A stretch of 64,000 nucleotides of DNA from Catenuloplanes indicus (GTDB lineage Bacteria > Actinomycetota > Actinomycetes > Mycobacteriales > Micromonosporaceae): the NCBI RefSeq assembly GCF_030813715.1, contig NZ_JAUSUZ010000001.1:1860001-1924000 (forward strand), written 5' to 3'. The notes below the pieces were generated by a model that did no database searches, had not been told where the DNA came from, and saw only the letters and a program-made list of their open reading frames with translations. The translations under genes and the position numbers were made by a program. This document shows, one piece after another, positions 38,074-47,311 of this stretch; the stretch's first letter is position 1, and each line of letters begins with the position of its first letter.

Positions 38074-40340
38074 CACCGACACCGACACCGACCGGCCACC
38101 CGGGCATGTTCGCCCGGGTGGCCGCTGCCGTACGCGAATCGAGCAGAGACCCGGTCATGCGCCGGGTCGCCGCGGTGAGCTTGCTCGGTGCGGTCCTGAC
38201 GGCCGCGGCGCTGTCCCAGACCGCGGAGCGCGTCAGCATCGTCAGCGGTGTAGGCCTGCCCGACGGGTGGCTGCTGCTCGGGCTCACCGTGCTGACCTGC
38301 GCGTCGGAACTGACCGTGGTGAGGCTGCGGCACGGTGACGCGGTGGAGGAGCTCAGTCTGTACGAGGCCGCGCTCGTCGTCGTGGTGCTGCTTCTCCCGC
38401 CCGGACAAGCGCTGCTTGCGGCCCTGTCTGCTCTGGTCGTCGCCAGCGCGATCCAGCGCCGCCCGCTGGTCAAGGCGGTGTTCAACCTCGGCACGTACGC
38501 CGCGGCCGTCTCCGGCCTGATCCTGGTGGTCTATGCCGTGGCCGGAACACCGGGCCAGATGACGGTCCGGGTACTCCTCGGCGTTCTGCTGGGCACGCTC
38601 CTCTTCACCTTGATCAACCTCGGGTGCCTGGCTCAGATCCTCGGCGTGGTCAGCGGCGCATCCCCGTGGCGGATCATCCGGGACGAGGCGCCACTGTCGG
38701 CGTACATGGCCGTCGGCACGGTGGCCACCGGCCTCACCACCGTCGAAATCGCGCGGCACAGCCCGATGCTGCTGCCGTTCATGGCCATGCCGGCACTGGC
38801 GCTCACCTACGCATACCGGGCTGCGGCGCAGGAGGCGGACGAGCGCGCGCGGTCGGCGCGCCTGCTGGAGTTGTCACAGGTCCTCGCCGAGCGCGAGGAT
38901 CTGGTCCGCCGGTTTCTGCTCCTGCTGCGGGAAGCGTTCGGCGCCGACCTCGCCGCCGCCGACCTCACCGATACCGGCGAGCTCGTGAGTGTCGACGTGA
39001 ACGCGCCCGCCGAGGTCGCCATTGGCCCGGTACCGAGTTATCTCGCCCGGCTCCGTCACCTTGACCGGCCGGAGCACCTGAGCAAAGGGCTCCCCACGGA
39101 TCTGCGCCATCTGCTGGTCGTGCCGATCGAGGCCGGCGGCCACCGTTTCGGCACCGTGGCCCTGGGCAGTCGTATCCGCGGCGGGCGGCAGCTGTCGATG
39201 CGGGACATGACGTTGCTGGCGCCGCTGGGTGACGCCTTGGCGGTTGCCCTGCGCGGCGCTGAGCACCTGGATCGGCTGGTGGAGGAGTCGAGCAAGCTGC
39301 ACGCCGTCGTCGAGCAATCCTCGGCCGGCATCGTCATGGTCGAGGGCGACGGCATCGTCCGGATGTGGAACGAGGCCTTCGCCGACCTGACCGGTGTCGC
39401 AGCGGCTGAGGCCGACGGCCGGCGGCTGGCCGACCTGCTCGACGTTCCCGGCGCCGACGACCGTGCCGGGCTGTTGCCGGTGACGCCGCAGTCACCGAAG
39501 ACGACAGCCGAGATCACGATTCGCCGTGCCGACGGCGAGCTGCGCCGGCTGCGGCTGGCGCACTCCGCGGTCTTCACCGGTGAACGGCTCGTCCGCGATG
39601 TCATCGTGATCACCGACCTGACTAGAGAACACCGGGTGGAACGCCTGAAGTCCGACTTCATCGCTACGGTGTCGCACGAGCTGCGCACGCCGCTGACGCC
39701 GATCATCGGCTATCTCGATCTGCTGCGTACCCGCGGCGCGAGGATGGCGCCGGAGAAACGCGCGCAGGCGCTGGAACTCGTCGCCGACCGGGCCCGGCAC
39801 ATGTCCCGGCTGGTCGAGGACCTGCTTCTGGCGTCGCGGGTAGGCGACGGCCAGGACGAGCCGGCGCTGCGGGTGGACCTCGGCACGCACGACCTGGTCA
39901 CCCTCGTCCATCAGGTTGCCGAAGACATGGGTGGCGCAGAGGGCCGCGTCGTGACGCACCTGCCCGGCGAGCCCGTCGAGGTCCGGTGCGATGCCGGGCG
40001 CACCATCCAGGTGATCGGCAACCTGGTCGGTAACGCCCTCAAGTATTCGCCGAGCACGGAGCGGGTTGACGTGCGGCTGGGTGTGCGTGACGCGCGAGCG
40101 TGGGTGGAGGTCATCGACCGGGGGCGGGGCATTCCGGCGGACCAGCTGACGAAGGTGTTCGAGAAGTTCCACCGGGTCGAAGATCCGATGACGATGAGTA
40201 CCGGCGGCACCGGTCTGGGGCTGTTCATCGCGCGCCGGCTGGCCCACGCGATGGGCGGGGACATCTCGCTGATCTCGGCCCTCGGCACGGGTACGACCTT
40301 CACGCTGACGCTACCGCTGGCTCATGCTCAGGTCCCGTAG
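38070..40340 (+). CDS. Membrane GAF-PAS sensor histidine kinase
   Basis: This 756-residue kinase starts at a GTG overlapping the subtilase stop (GTGA). An alternative ATG at 38106 lies in the loop of a strong hairpin. Seven or so membrane segments span residues 30-250 and resemble MASE-type sensors. GAF-like (270-400) and PAS (410-510) domains follow. HisKA is FIATVSHELRTPLTPI, and HATPase_c has NLVGNALKYS, DRGRGIP and [19 protein letters not shown]. It is intact. Its fusion into one transcription unit with a secreted protease suggests that the kinase senses or controls an extracytoplasmic event; that is inference. Confidence 0.87.
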   Translation: MTPTPTPTGHPGMFARVAAAVRESSRDPVMRRVAAVSLLGAVLTAAALSQTAERVSIVSGVGLPDGWLLLGLTVLTCASELTVVRLRHGDAVEELSLYEAALVVVVLLLPPGQALLAALSALVVASAIQRRPLVKAVFNLGTYAAAVSGLILVVYAVAGTPGQMTVRVLLGVLLGTLLFTLINLGCLAQILGVVSGASPWRIIRDEAPLSAYMAVGTVATGLTTVEIARHSPMLLPFMAMPALALTYAYRAAAQEADERARSARLLELSQVLAEREDLVRRFLLLLREAFGADLAAADLTDTGELVSVDVNAPAEVAIGPVPSYLARLRHLDRPEHLSKGLPTDLRHLLVVPIEAGGHRFGTVALGSRIRGGRQLSMRDMTLLAPLGDALAVALRGAEHLDRLVEESSKLHAVVEQSSAGIVMVEGDGIVRMWNEAFADLTGVAAAEADGRRLADLLDVPGADDRAGLLPVTPQSPKTTAEITIRRADGELRRLRLAHSAVFTGERLVRDVIVITDLTREHRVERLKSDFIATVSHELRTPLTPIIGYLDLLRTRGARMAPEKRAQALELVADRARHMSRLVEDLLLASRVGDGQDEPALRVDLGTHDLVTLVHQVAEDMGGAEGRVVTHLPGEPVEVRCDAGRTIQVIGNLVGNALKYSPSTERVDVRLGVRDARAWVEVIDRGRGIPADQLTKVFEKFHRVEDPMTMSTGGTGLGLFIARRLAHAMGGDISLISALGTGTTFTLTLPLAHAQVP
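38094..38123 (+). promoter_or_regulatory. Perfect 12-bp-arm hairpin at the kinase translation start
   Basis: GGCCACCCGGGC and GCCCGGGTGGCC flank a 6-nt loop, ATGTTC. The loop holds an in-frame ATG, 36 nt after the GTG that overlaps the subtilase stop. No T-run follows, so it is not a standard terminator. It may control coupling between the two genes. Confidence 0.5.
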
Positions 40341-40458
40341 GCCCGCCCGCATCGCTCCGCCGTGGCCCGCGCCTGCACCGTGACTGCTCTCCACCGTCGA
40401 CGCCGTAACAACCCACGGCGGTCAGCATTTCGTTATCCGACCTCTGAGAGAAGGTGCC

Positions 40459-40869
40459 ATGGCGACGATAGTCATTGCCGACGACGATCCGGATGCCGCT
40501 GACCTGGTGGCATACGCCTTCGAAGGAGCCGGGCACTCGGTACGGACGGTGCTCGACGGCGCGAGCGCGCTCCGCCTCATCACCCAGCTGCAACCGGACA
40601 TCGCCGTGCTCGATCAGAACATGCCGAGGATGACAGGATCGGAGGTCGCCTCCGCAGTCCGAGCACACTCGCCCGTCCTGACGACGAGGATCTTGATGAT
40701 CACCGGCAGGAGTGAGCGCACGATGACGGCGCCCGTCGACCGTTTCCTCAGTAAACCCGTCACCCCCCGCCAGTTGACGCTCGTCGTCGCCGACATGCTG
40801 CAGGATCCGGCGCCCGGCGGCACCGCTGCTGACTCGCCCCGCAAGGAACACGACGATGACGTCCGGTGA
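40459..40869 (+). CDS. Single-domain response regulator
   Basis: This 136-residue receiver starts at ATG 40459 with GAGAGAAGG upstream. It has IADDDPDAADLV, phospho-Asp in IAVLDQNMPRMTG, a Thr in LMITGRSE and Lys in FLSKPVTP. A short acidic tail follows. It lies 118 bp after the membrane GAF-PAS kinase and is its likely partner. No output domain is present. Confidence 0.86.
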   Translation: MATIVIADDDPDAADLVAYAFEGAGHSVRTVLDGASALRLITQLQPDIAVLDQNMPRMTGSEVASAVRAHSPVLTTRILMITGRSERTMTAPVDRFLSKPVTPRQLTLVVADMLQDPAPGGTAADSPRKEHDDDVR

Positions 40870-42393
40870 CGTCTCGCACGCAGGCCGCCGGTGGCCGGCG
40901 CCCACTCCTCCTCGGCCCGGACGTCCGTGGCCGGACCGCTATGGCGTGAACGTCGCCGTCGGTGCCAGCCCGGAGGGTTTGTGAAGAGCCTGCAGTCCAC
41001 GACCACACCATGGCCACCGGACGGAATCGCCGCGAGCCAGCGCATTCGCCCGGAGCGGCTGAAACCGAGGGAGTCCGGACGTCGTAGGACTGTGTCGCTG
41101 ACTCGGCCTGGATCGCCCGGCTGATCGAGCACGGTCTCGGCCTCCCGGTGACGTCCGTGGCCACGCATACCGGGCGGTGGCCGGGTTACAGGAGCGCGGG
41201 CACGGACGTGGCGTACGAATCGGCCGGCGTCGTGCTGGCCTCCTCCGGCCCTCGGGCGGTGACCGGCATGATCCGCGTGTTGCAGGCCTCGTACCGGAAG
41301 ATGCTGGGTGTGGTGCACCGTGGCTGCTCCCGGCGGGAACGAAGCCCCGGTGCTGTGGCGCCGATCGTGATGGGTGTCGGTTCTGGTGCGGTGAAGGGTG
41401 GTCGCTGGGTGGCGGGTTCGCAAGCGGTGACGTATCTGCTGAGCGCGGCCGTGGTACTCGGGCTGGCGGCCTCGGCCGCCGCCGGTGACGTACTGGGCCT
41501 GGTGAATACGGCACCACCGACCGCGCAGGTCGCGCCGGCGCCGGCTCCGGGCACGCCGGTCGTCACGGTGCTCCGCCAAGACCCCTCGTCTACCCGGACC
41601 GCGCCCGCTGACGGTGCCGTGTCCCGTCCGCAGGCCTCTCGCCCCTCCGTGACCGCCCCGCCCCGGCCGTCGCCACGGCGGTCGCCGCGGCGGCGGTAGC
41701 GTGCGCGGGCGGCCGGTGGCAGCGCGACATCGAAGTCGCTCTCGCCCGTACGGGCAGTTACGGCCCGGTCAGCGTCGACGGCCGATCCTCGCCGGCCGAC
41801 TGCGCAGCGGCTGACAGCGCGCAGGCCTATGCCGTCAGTAATCATCAGCGGATCGGAACAACAGAAGCGCTCAGCGCTATGCAGATCCATCGGGGCGGCC
41901 AGCGATTATATGAGTGCGGCACCGAACCGCAACCGATACACACCAAATTTGCCTTCACGGCCCCGAATATTCGCCCATTCACTTATCCATGGACGCCCGA
42001 ACGAATTCTCCGCCCACCTCGCGGGCGTAGCGCGCCAGCTGATCGTGGCGTGCAGGCGCCTGCCATCTCACGCTGGAGGCGCATGTGAATCGACCGCCCT
42101 TCCGGCCGTGAATGCGCGCAGGACCTTTCCAGGCCCGCATGCGGGGATAGGCAATCCCATCATCGATGGGTGCGCCCGATGTGGAGCTACCTGGCTGGAT
42201 GTACCAGCTGACAACGGCAGCTGGACCGTTCGTCAACACGATCGACGTCAGGCACTCCGGTGGGCGGACGTCGCGGCACTGTCACCGCCGACGATTCGGA
42301 CAGTTCCCCTTTTCCGGTGGATTGCCCTGTCGATAGAGGTATGAATGGTGGGTGCGGGGCCTGGGGTCGGATGTGACGACGGAGAGCGCTGTG
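40870..42393. other. 1.5-kb region of decayed or unrecognised sequence
   Basis: A short stretch near 41.09 kb reads DSAWIARLIEHGL, like part of an IS110-family transposase. A membrane/Pro-rich frame lies at 41.37-41.70 kb. The frame after it (WQRDIEVALARTGSYGPVSV, then DGRSSPADCAA) resembles a peptidoglycan-binding-like domain but has no start of its own. The segment 41.8-42.3 kb is less GC-rich than its neighbours. Nothing intact is evident. Confidence 0.4.
41370..41699 (+). CDS. Small hypothetical protein with one membrane segment (possibly broken)
   Basis: A frame of 109 codons with a hydrophobic segment (QAVTYLLSAAVVLGLAASAA) followed by a Pro/Ala-rich and then Arg-rich tail. The frame just after its stop continues with sequence resembling a peptidoglycan-binding-like domain. 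The two may once have been a single exported protein. Confidence 0.3.
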   Translation: MGVGSGAVKGGRWVAGSQAVTYLLSAAVVLGLAASAAAGDVLGLVNTAPPTAQVAPAPAPGTPVVTVLRQDPSSTRTAPADGAVSRPQASRPSVTAPPRPSPRRSPRRR

Positions 42394-43608
42394 ATGAGCG
42401 GCGGTGGTGAAGCCGGCGCAGTCGCCTCCGAGCGTGAGCGGCTGGTACGGCTTCATGCCTACCAGGTGCTGGACACTCCCCCCGAGGGCGAGTTCAACGA
42501 TATCGCCGCGCTCGCAGCGGAGCTGTGCCAGACACCGATCGCGCTGGTCAGTTTCGTCGACGCGGATCGGCAGTGGTTCAAGGCCCGGGTGGGTCTGGAC
42601 GTGTGCGAGACTGCGCGCAGCAGCTCGTTCTGCGCGCACACCATGCAGCAGGAGTCGGTTATGCAGGTCCCGGACGCTCTGCTCGACCCGCGGTTCGCCC
42701 AGAACCCGCTGGTGCTCGCCGAGCCGCACATCCGCTTCTACGCCGGGGCGCCACTGCGGTCCGCCAGCGGGGCCTCGCTGGGCAGCCTCTGTGTGATCGA
42801 CCGGCGGCCGCGGCTGCTCTCGCCCACGCAGTCGGCGGGACTGACGACGTTGGCGCGGCATGTGATGGTCGCACTCGAGCTGCGGCAGTACCGGCGCAGC
42901 GTCTCGGAGGTGTCGCAGCGGCTGCATGACGCGGAGCGGATCAAGGACGAGTTCCTCGCCCGGGTAACGCATGAGTTGCGTACCCCGCTCACGTCCATCC
43001 ATGGTTATCTGGAGGCGCTGGACGGTGACGACCTACCTCCCGGGGTGACGGCGCGGTTCCTGGCCACCATCCGCCGTAACTCCGACCGGTTGCTGCATCT
43101 GGTCAACGACATGATGCTGGCGGCCGAACTCGGGTGCAACGCCGTACAGCTGGACAGGGAGCGGGTGAGCCTGACCGAACTGGCGACCGGGGCTGTGGAC
43201 CGCAACCAAGGCCTGGCCGTCGCCAAGGATCTGTGGATACGGGCCGACGCCCTCAGTGACGTCGACACGATCGGTGACCGTGTCCGGCTGGCGCAGGCGA
43301 TCGACCGCCTCGTCCTCAACGCCATCAAGTTCACCGCCGAGGGCGGCATCGTGATCGGCACGACGACACACGAGGGGCAGCCGGTGCTGACCGTAACCGA
43401 CACCGGAGTGGGGATACCGGAGGAGGATCGCGACCGGATGTTCCGCGCCTTCCGCCGGTCCGCGGCCGCCGAGCAGGCCGAGGTGCAGGGCGTCGGGCTG
43501 GGACTGACCATCGTCAAGTCGATCATCGACGGTCACGGCGGCACGATCGGTATCGACAGTGCTCCCGGGCGCGGAACCACGGTCACACTGACTCTTCCAT
43601 CCGTATGA
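42394..43608 (+). CDS. GAF-domain sensor histidine kinase
   Basis: This 404-residue soluble kinase starts at ATG 42394, with GGAGAG 7 nt upstream. The GAF domain (30-175) has the ALVSFVDADRQWFKARVGLD, SSFCAHTMQQ and IRFYAGAPLRS blocks typical of bacterial GAF kinases of the phytochrome-like group without a chromophore Cys motif. HisKA is FLARVTHELRTPLTSI. HATPase_c has RLVLNAIKFT, DTGVGIP and GVGLGLTIVKSI. It ends in an ATGA overlap with a larger kinase gene. Confidence 0.88.
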   Translation: MSGGGEAGAVASERERLVRLHAYQVLDTPPEGEFNDIAALAAELCQTPIALVSFVDADRQWFKARVGLDVCETARSSSFCAHTMQQESVMQVPDALLDPRFAQNPLVLAEPHIRFYAGAPLRSASGASLGSLCVIDRRPRLLSPTQSAGLTTLARHVMVALELRQYRRSVSEVSQRLHDAERIKDEFLARVTHELRTPLTSIHGYLEALDGDDLPPGVTARFLATIRRNSDRLLHLVNDMMLAAELGCNAVQLDRERVSLTELATGAVDRNQGLAVAKDLWIRADALSDVDTIGDRVRLAQAIDRLVLNAIKFTAEGGIVIGTTTHEGQPVLTVTDTGVGIPEEDRDRMFRAFRRSAAAEQAEVQGVGLGLTIVKSIIDGHGGTIGIDSAPGRGTTVTLTLPSV

Positions 43609-45704
43609 CGCCGGCCATGATCCCTCTTTCGAAAGACGCGCCGTGCCGGTCGTGCGGCGACGCCCGATGCGAGGAGTGTGCCGGCATGAGCGAAGCCGCT
43701 CGGCTGGCCGCCCTGCACGAGTACGGATTGCGGGACGCTCCGGTCGACGAAGAACTGACCTCGATCGTGCGGGCCGCCGCCATGGTGGCCGGGGTGCCGA
43801 CGGCCACCCTCAACCTCATCGACGACAAGCTGCAGTGCCAGCTGACGACGGTAGGTTTCACTCCCCACGATGCACCGCGCGAGGACTCGATGTGCGCGGT
43901 CGTGTTCCGCGACGGACGGAGCACCGTCGTGCCGGACGCCAGCCGAGACCCGAGGTTCGCGAACAACCCGTGGGTGACCGGGCGGCTGGGACACATCCGC
44001 TTCTACGCCTCCGTACCGCTGGTGAACGCCGACGGGCACGCGCTCGGCACCCTGTGCGTCTTCGACACCACGAGCGGCGCGTTGAACGACATCCAGATGC
44101 AGGCCCTGGAAGGGCTGGCAGGCGTGGTGGTGTCGCTGTTCGAACGGCACCGGGACGTACGCCGGCAGGCCGTCCTCGCCACCGAGGCGCAGGAGCAGCA
44201 ACAGCGTGCCGAGGCGTATCTGCAACTGGCACAGGAACGCCAGGAACTCATCGACGCGGTGCACGACAGCATGCAGGTGGCGATCGTCGCCTGCGATGCG
44301 CAAGGACGGCTGTCGCTGTTCAATCGTGCCGCCCGTGACCTGCACGGCTTCGATGCCGACCCCCGCGTCGACCCAGCCGACCTCGCCCGGCGCTACGACC
44401 TCTATGCAGCCGACGGCACGACTCCGCTGGCCACCGAGGACATCCCGCTGCTACGGGCCCTGCACGACGGCAAGGTCGATGGCGCGCAGATCGTCATCGC
44501 ACCCACCGGCCGCCCCCCGGTGCGGGTGTTGTGCTCCGGTCGCGTGATGTCCCACCCGGGCGGCTGCCGGCTCGGCGCCGTCGTGACGATGACCGACATC
44601 ACCGCCGATCAGCAGCAGCGGCAAGAGATCGCCGACCGTGAACGTCTGCTCAGTGCCGTCGTCGAGACCGCGCCGGACGCGTTCGTCATCGCCGACTCCC
44701 AGGGGCGTGTCACCGCCTGGAATCCGGCCGCCGAAGCGATGTTCGACATCCCGTCCGCCGAGGCCGTGGGACGCTTCCTGGAAGATCTGATCATTCCCGC
44801 ACGCCTCGGCGTCGCGCACGCACGCGGACTGTCGCGTCGCGCCACGACCGGGGAGGTACGGCTGACGGACGTCGTGCAGGTTCCCGCCGTACGCCGGGAC
44901 GGCAGCGAACTGCTCGCGGAACTGAGCCTCGGCTCCTTCACCTGGCGGGGCGCACCTCACTTCCACGCCTTCCTCCGCGACGTCACCGACCGCGAAGCGG
45001 CACGGCTGAGTCTGGCCAAGGCCAACGCCGACCTCGCCGCCGCGAACAGCGAGCTGGACCGATTCACTGCCATGATCGCCCACGACCTCAAGGGACCGCT
45101 GACCGCCATCGCCGGCTACACGGAGATCCTCGAAGACCTCAGCCAGCAGCGCACCCCGCGTGAGGAGCGCGCGCTCGCGGCCATCATCCGGGCCACGACC
45201 CGAATGACCGCTATGTTGAACGATCTCCTCGCCTACGCACACGCCGCCAACGAACCGCTCGACCGCGAGGAGACCAGCATCGACGCGATCGTCACCGAAC
45301 TCGCCACCGACATGCACGCCGCCGCTGCCCAGCCACTGCGCATCACCCACGACGCGCTGCCCGTCGTGCACGCACAGCCGACGATGCTGCGCCAGGTCCT
45401 GGCGAACCTGCTGAACAACGCCGTCAAGTACGTCGCCCCCGCTACCGAGCCACACGTACACGTCGCCGCCGAGACGGAGAACGACACGGTGATCATCAGC
45501 GTGATCGACAACGGCATCGGCATCCCGGCCGAGGCGCGCGACCGCGTGTTCGCCATGTTCCACCGCGAGCACGCCCAGGACTATCAGGGCAGCGGCATCG
45601 GGCTGGCCACCTGCCGCCGAATCGTCGAACGTCACGGTGGCCGCATCTGGATCGACGACAGCACCCCGGCCGGCACCACCGTCAAGCTGAGCCTCCCTCG
45701 CTGA
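43605..45704 (+). CDS. GAF-PAS-PAS sensor histidine kinase
   Basis: This kinase of up to 699 residues is coupled to the GAF kinase upstream, and its GAF domain (40-190, with SMCAVVFRDGRSTVV and IRFYASVPLVNADG) is related to that of the neighbour. Two PAS domains (about 220-345 and 350-465) follow. HisKA is FTAMIAHDLKGPLTAI. HATPase_c has NLLNNAVKYV, DNGIGIP and GSGIGLATCRRIVERHGG. The start is ambiguous: ATG 43605 makes the ATGA overlap but has no ribosome site, while ATG 43686 has GAGGAG 9 nt upstream and would remove a C-x2-C-x4-C-x2-C cluster. Confidence 0.86.
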   Translation: MTPAMIPLSKDAPCRSCGDARCEECAGMSEAARLAALHEYGLRDAPVDEELTSIVRAAAMVAGVPTATLNLIDDKLQCQLTTVGFTPHDAPREDSMCAVVFRDGRSTVVPDASRDPRFANNPWVTGRLGHIRFYASVPLVNADGHALGTLCVFDTTSGALNDIQMQALEGLAGVVVSLFERHRDVRRQAVLATEAQEQQQRAEAYLQLAQERQELIDAVHDSMQVAIVACDAQGRLSLFNRAARDLHGFDADPRVDPADLARRYDLYAADGTTPLATEDIPLLRALHDGKVDGAQIVIAPTGRPPVRVLCSGRVMSHPGGCRLGAVVTMTDITADQQQRQEIADRERLLSAVVETAPDAFVIADSQGRVTAWNPAAEAMFDIPSAEAVGRFLEDLIIPARLGVAHARGLSRRATTGEVRLTDVVQVPAVRRDGSELLAELSLGSFTWRGAPHFHAFLRDVTDREAARLSLAKANADLAAANSELDRFTAMIAHDLKGPLTAIAGYTEILEDLSQQRTPREERALAAIIRATTRMTAMLNDLLAYAHAANEPLDREETSIDAIVTELATDMHAAAAQPLRITHDALPVVHAQPTMLRQVLANLLNNAVKYVAPATEPHVHVAAETENDTVIISVIDNGIGIPAEARDRVFAMFHREHAQDYQGSGIGLATCRRIVERHGGRIWIDDSTPAGTTVKLSLPR

Positions 45705-45761
45705 GCCGGCCTCAGCTCCACCGCAGGGAATCACCATGCCGCTGGTGGGCGCCGAAGGCGG

Positions 45762-46859
45762 TCAGAACGAGTGGTTCGCCTCACCGCGTTCGATCGCCGC
45801 GCTGGCAAGGGCTTCGCGCGCATGCATCCCGACATCGTTCGGGGAGTCGATGGCCACTGCCTGCAGGCTGGTGAAACCGGCGGGCCCGCACCGGCGCAGC
45901 GCGTGGGCGCACTCGTGAGCGACCCGGTATGCCTTATCCGGCAGGGCTCCGGTCAAGGTCTGTACGGCGGCGGGCGCACCGATCGCGCCGAGCGCCCGGG
46001 CCGACGCCGCCCTCAGCGCGACCGGCTGCTCATCGTTTGCGAGAACGGTGCTCAGGGGCAGCACACCATCACGGCTACCGAGCCGCCCCAGAGACCCCGC
46101 AGCGGCGAGCCGGACCTCGAGGACGTCGTCGTCGAGTAGCAACCGGGCGATCGCCTGCATCGTCAGCCGGGCTGCGGACTGCAGGAGCCCGAGTGCGTCC
46201 AGGGCGGTGATGCGCACCAGCGGTGCCCGGTGGTCCAGAGCCGCGCGCAGCGCCGCCTCCGTGCCGGCTCCGCATTGCGTCAGCGCGAGCGCGACCATCT
46301 GCACCGACGTCGGCTCCGCGCGCGCCAGGCTGGCCAGCAACCGCCAGGCGGCGGCCGGGTCGCCGATGCGGCCGAGAGCGCGTACCGCGACCAGCCGTAC
46401 CTCCGCGTGCGGGTCATCCAGCAGACCGCACAGTCCTTGCACCGCGTCCGCGGCGCGCAGGTTACCCAGCAGCTCCGCAGCGCGCGCTCGACGGACGTGG
46501 CTGCGCGCACCCAGCTCCGTTAGAGCAAGATCGGCCAGACCGCGGCGGCGGAACACGGTGACCAGGCTGGTGTGTGCGTCACCGCGTACCTTCCCGAGAA
46601 GCGCCGTGGCGGTCGGCTCGACGGCTCGCCACGACACTGCCGGCAACCGAGCGAGCTCCTCGACGCCATCCGGGTCAGGATCGGCGATCAAGGCCAGCAT
46701 GAGGCGACGCGGCCCGGCGGCGATCCGGGTTCTCTGCCGCACGCGCCACCGCCGCACGACACGAACGATGACGACCGCGACGGCCAGCAACGCCAACACG
46801 CAGGCCATTACGATGATTGCCGCGGACATCCACCGTACCATCGCCTCACCGGACGTCAT
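45762..46859 (-). CDS. Membrane-anchored HEAT-repeat protein
   Basis: This 365-residue protein starts at ATG 46859, with AGGA 6 nt upstream. One membrane segment (about residues 10-35, AAIIVMACVLALLAVAVVIV) is followed by a basic stretch, then at least seven HEAT/PBS-lyase-like helical repeats. Typical units are RRARAAELLGNLRAADAVQG and EVRLVAVRALGRIGDPAAAW. Such repeats bind proteins. In actinobacteria similar proteins often accompany a membrane glycosyltransferase, but none is adjacent here. It is convergent with the GAF-PAS-PAS kinase gene. Confidence 0.82.
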   Translation of the reverse strand: MTSGEAMVRWMSAAIIVMACVLALLAVAVVIVRVVRRWRVRQRTRIAAGPRRLMLALIADPDPDGVEELARLPAVSWRAVEPTATALLGKVRGDAHTSLVTVFRRRGLADLALTELGARSHVRRARAAELLGNLRAADAVQGLCGLLDDPHAEVRLVAVRALGRIGDPAAAWRLLASLARAEPTSVQMVALALTQCGAGTEAALRAALDHRAPLVRITALDALGLLQSAARLTMQAIARLLLDDDVLEVRLAAAGSLGRLGSRDGVLPLSTVLANDEQPVALRAASARALGAIGAPAAVQTLTGALPDKAYRVAHECAHALRRCGPAGFTSLQAVAIDSPNDVGMHAREALASAAIERGEANHSF

Positions 46860-47311
46860 CGCGTTCCTCACCATCCGGGCCGCTACAGCAACCGAGAGCA
46901 CACGATTGGCCCAGCCGGCGAGCAATGAGCCGACGTGTCATGCCAGACGGTGGCTGACAGGTGCGGCTCATGCCGGATGCATTCCGATCCGTGGTGGCTC
47001 CTGGCCGACGATAGCGCCTTCTGTGTCGTCGCGGCCCCTGCCTCACGTAATAGTCCTGAACAATGCGGTCGGCCGCACATAGAAATATCTTCAGGAAATA
47101 CGCCAGCTCCTTTGGGCCACATCACCGCGGAGACGGCGAGAGTGAGGCGGCCTCCCGGAACCTGGTGCGCGCCGAACCCTCGCGGCAGAAGGCGGGCGAA
47201 TGGACGGACTGGTCACACCCCCTCCTCCGGAGCCGGACCTCCGTCATGGACCTCCGGGCAGGGAGACAGACGCAGATGGGACATGTGCTGTTAGTCAACT
47301 AAACTACGGAG
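46860..47311. other. Intergenic region with promoters for the HEAT and phosphatase genes
   Basis: About 450 bp between two divergent genes. No gene is visible. It ends in an inverted repeat just before the phosphatase start. Confidence 0.45.
47291..47302. promoter_or_regulatory. Candidate operator TTAGTCAACTAA
   Basis: A near-perfect inverted repeat (TTAGT-CA-ACTAA) lies 9 bp before the GTG of the GAF-PP2C gene. AT-rich palindromes of this size at a start site are typical of repressor sites of the MarR or similar families. No regulator gene is adjacent. Confidence 0.4.

Noticed and set aside
41080-41130. IS110-like transposase scrap (DSAWIARLIEHGL)
   Set aside because: Too short to support a separate element; noted only in the description of the gap.
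43605-43686. N-terminal C-x2-C-x4-C-x2-C zinc-like cluster in the GAF-PAS-PAS kinase
   Set aside because: It exists only if the first ATG is used. A GAGGAG box 9 nt before ATG 43686 suggests that the Cys codons may be untranslated leader. Kept as a start ambiguity rather than a finding.
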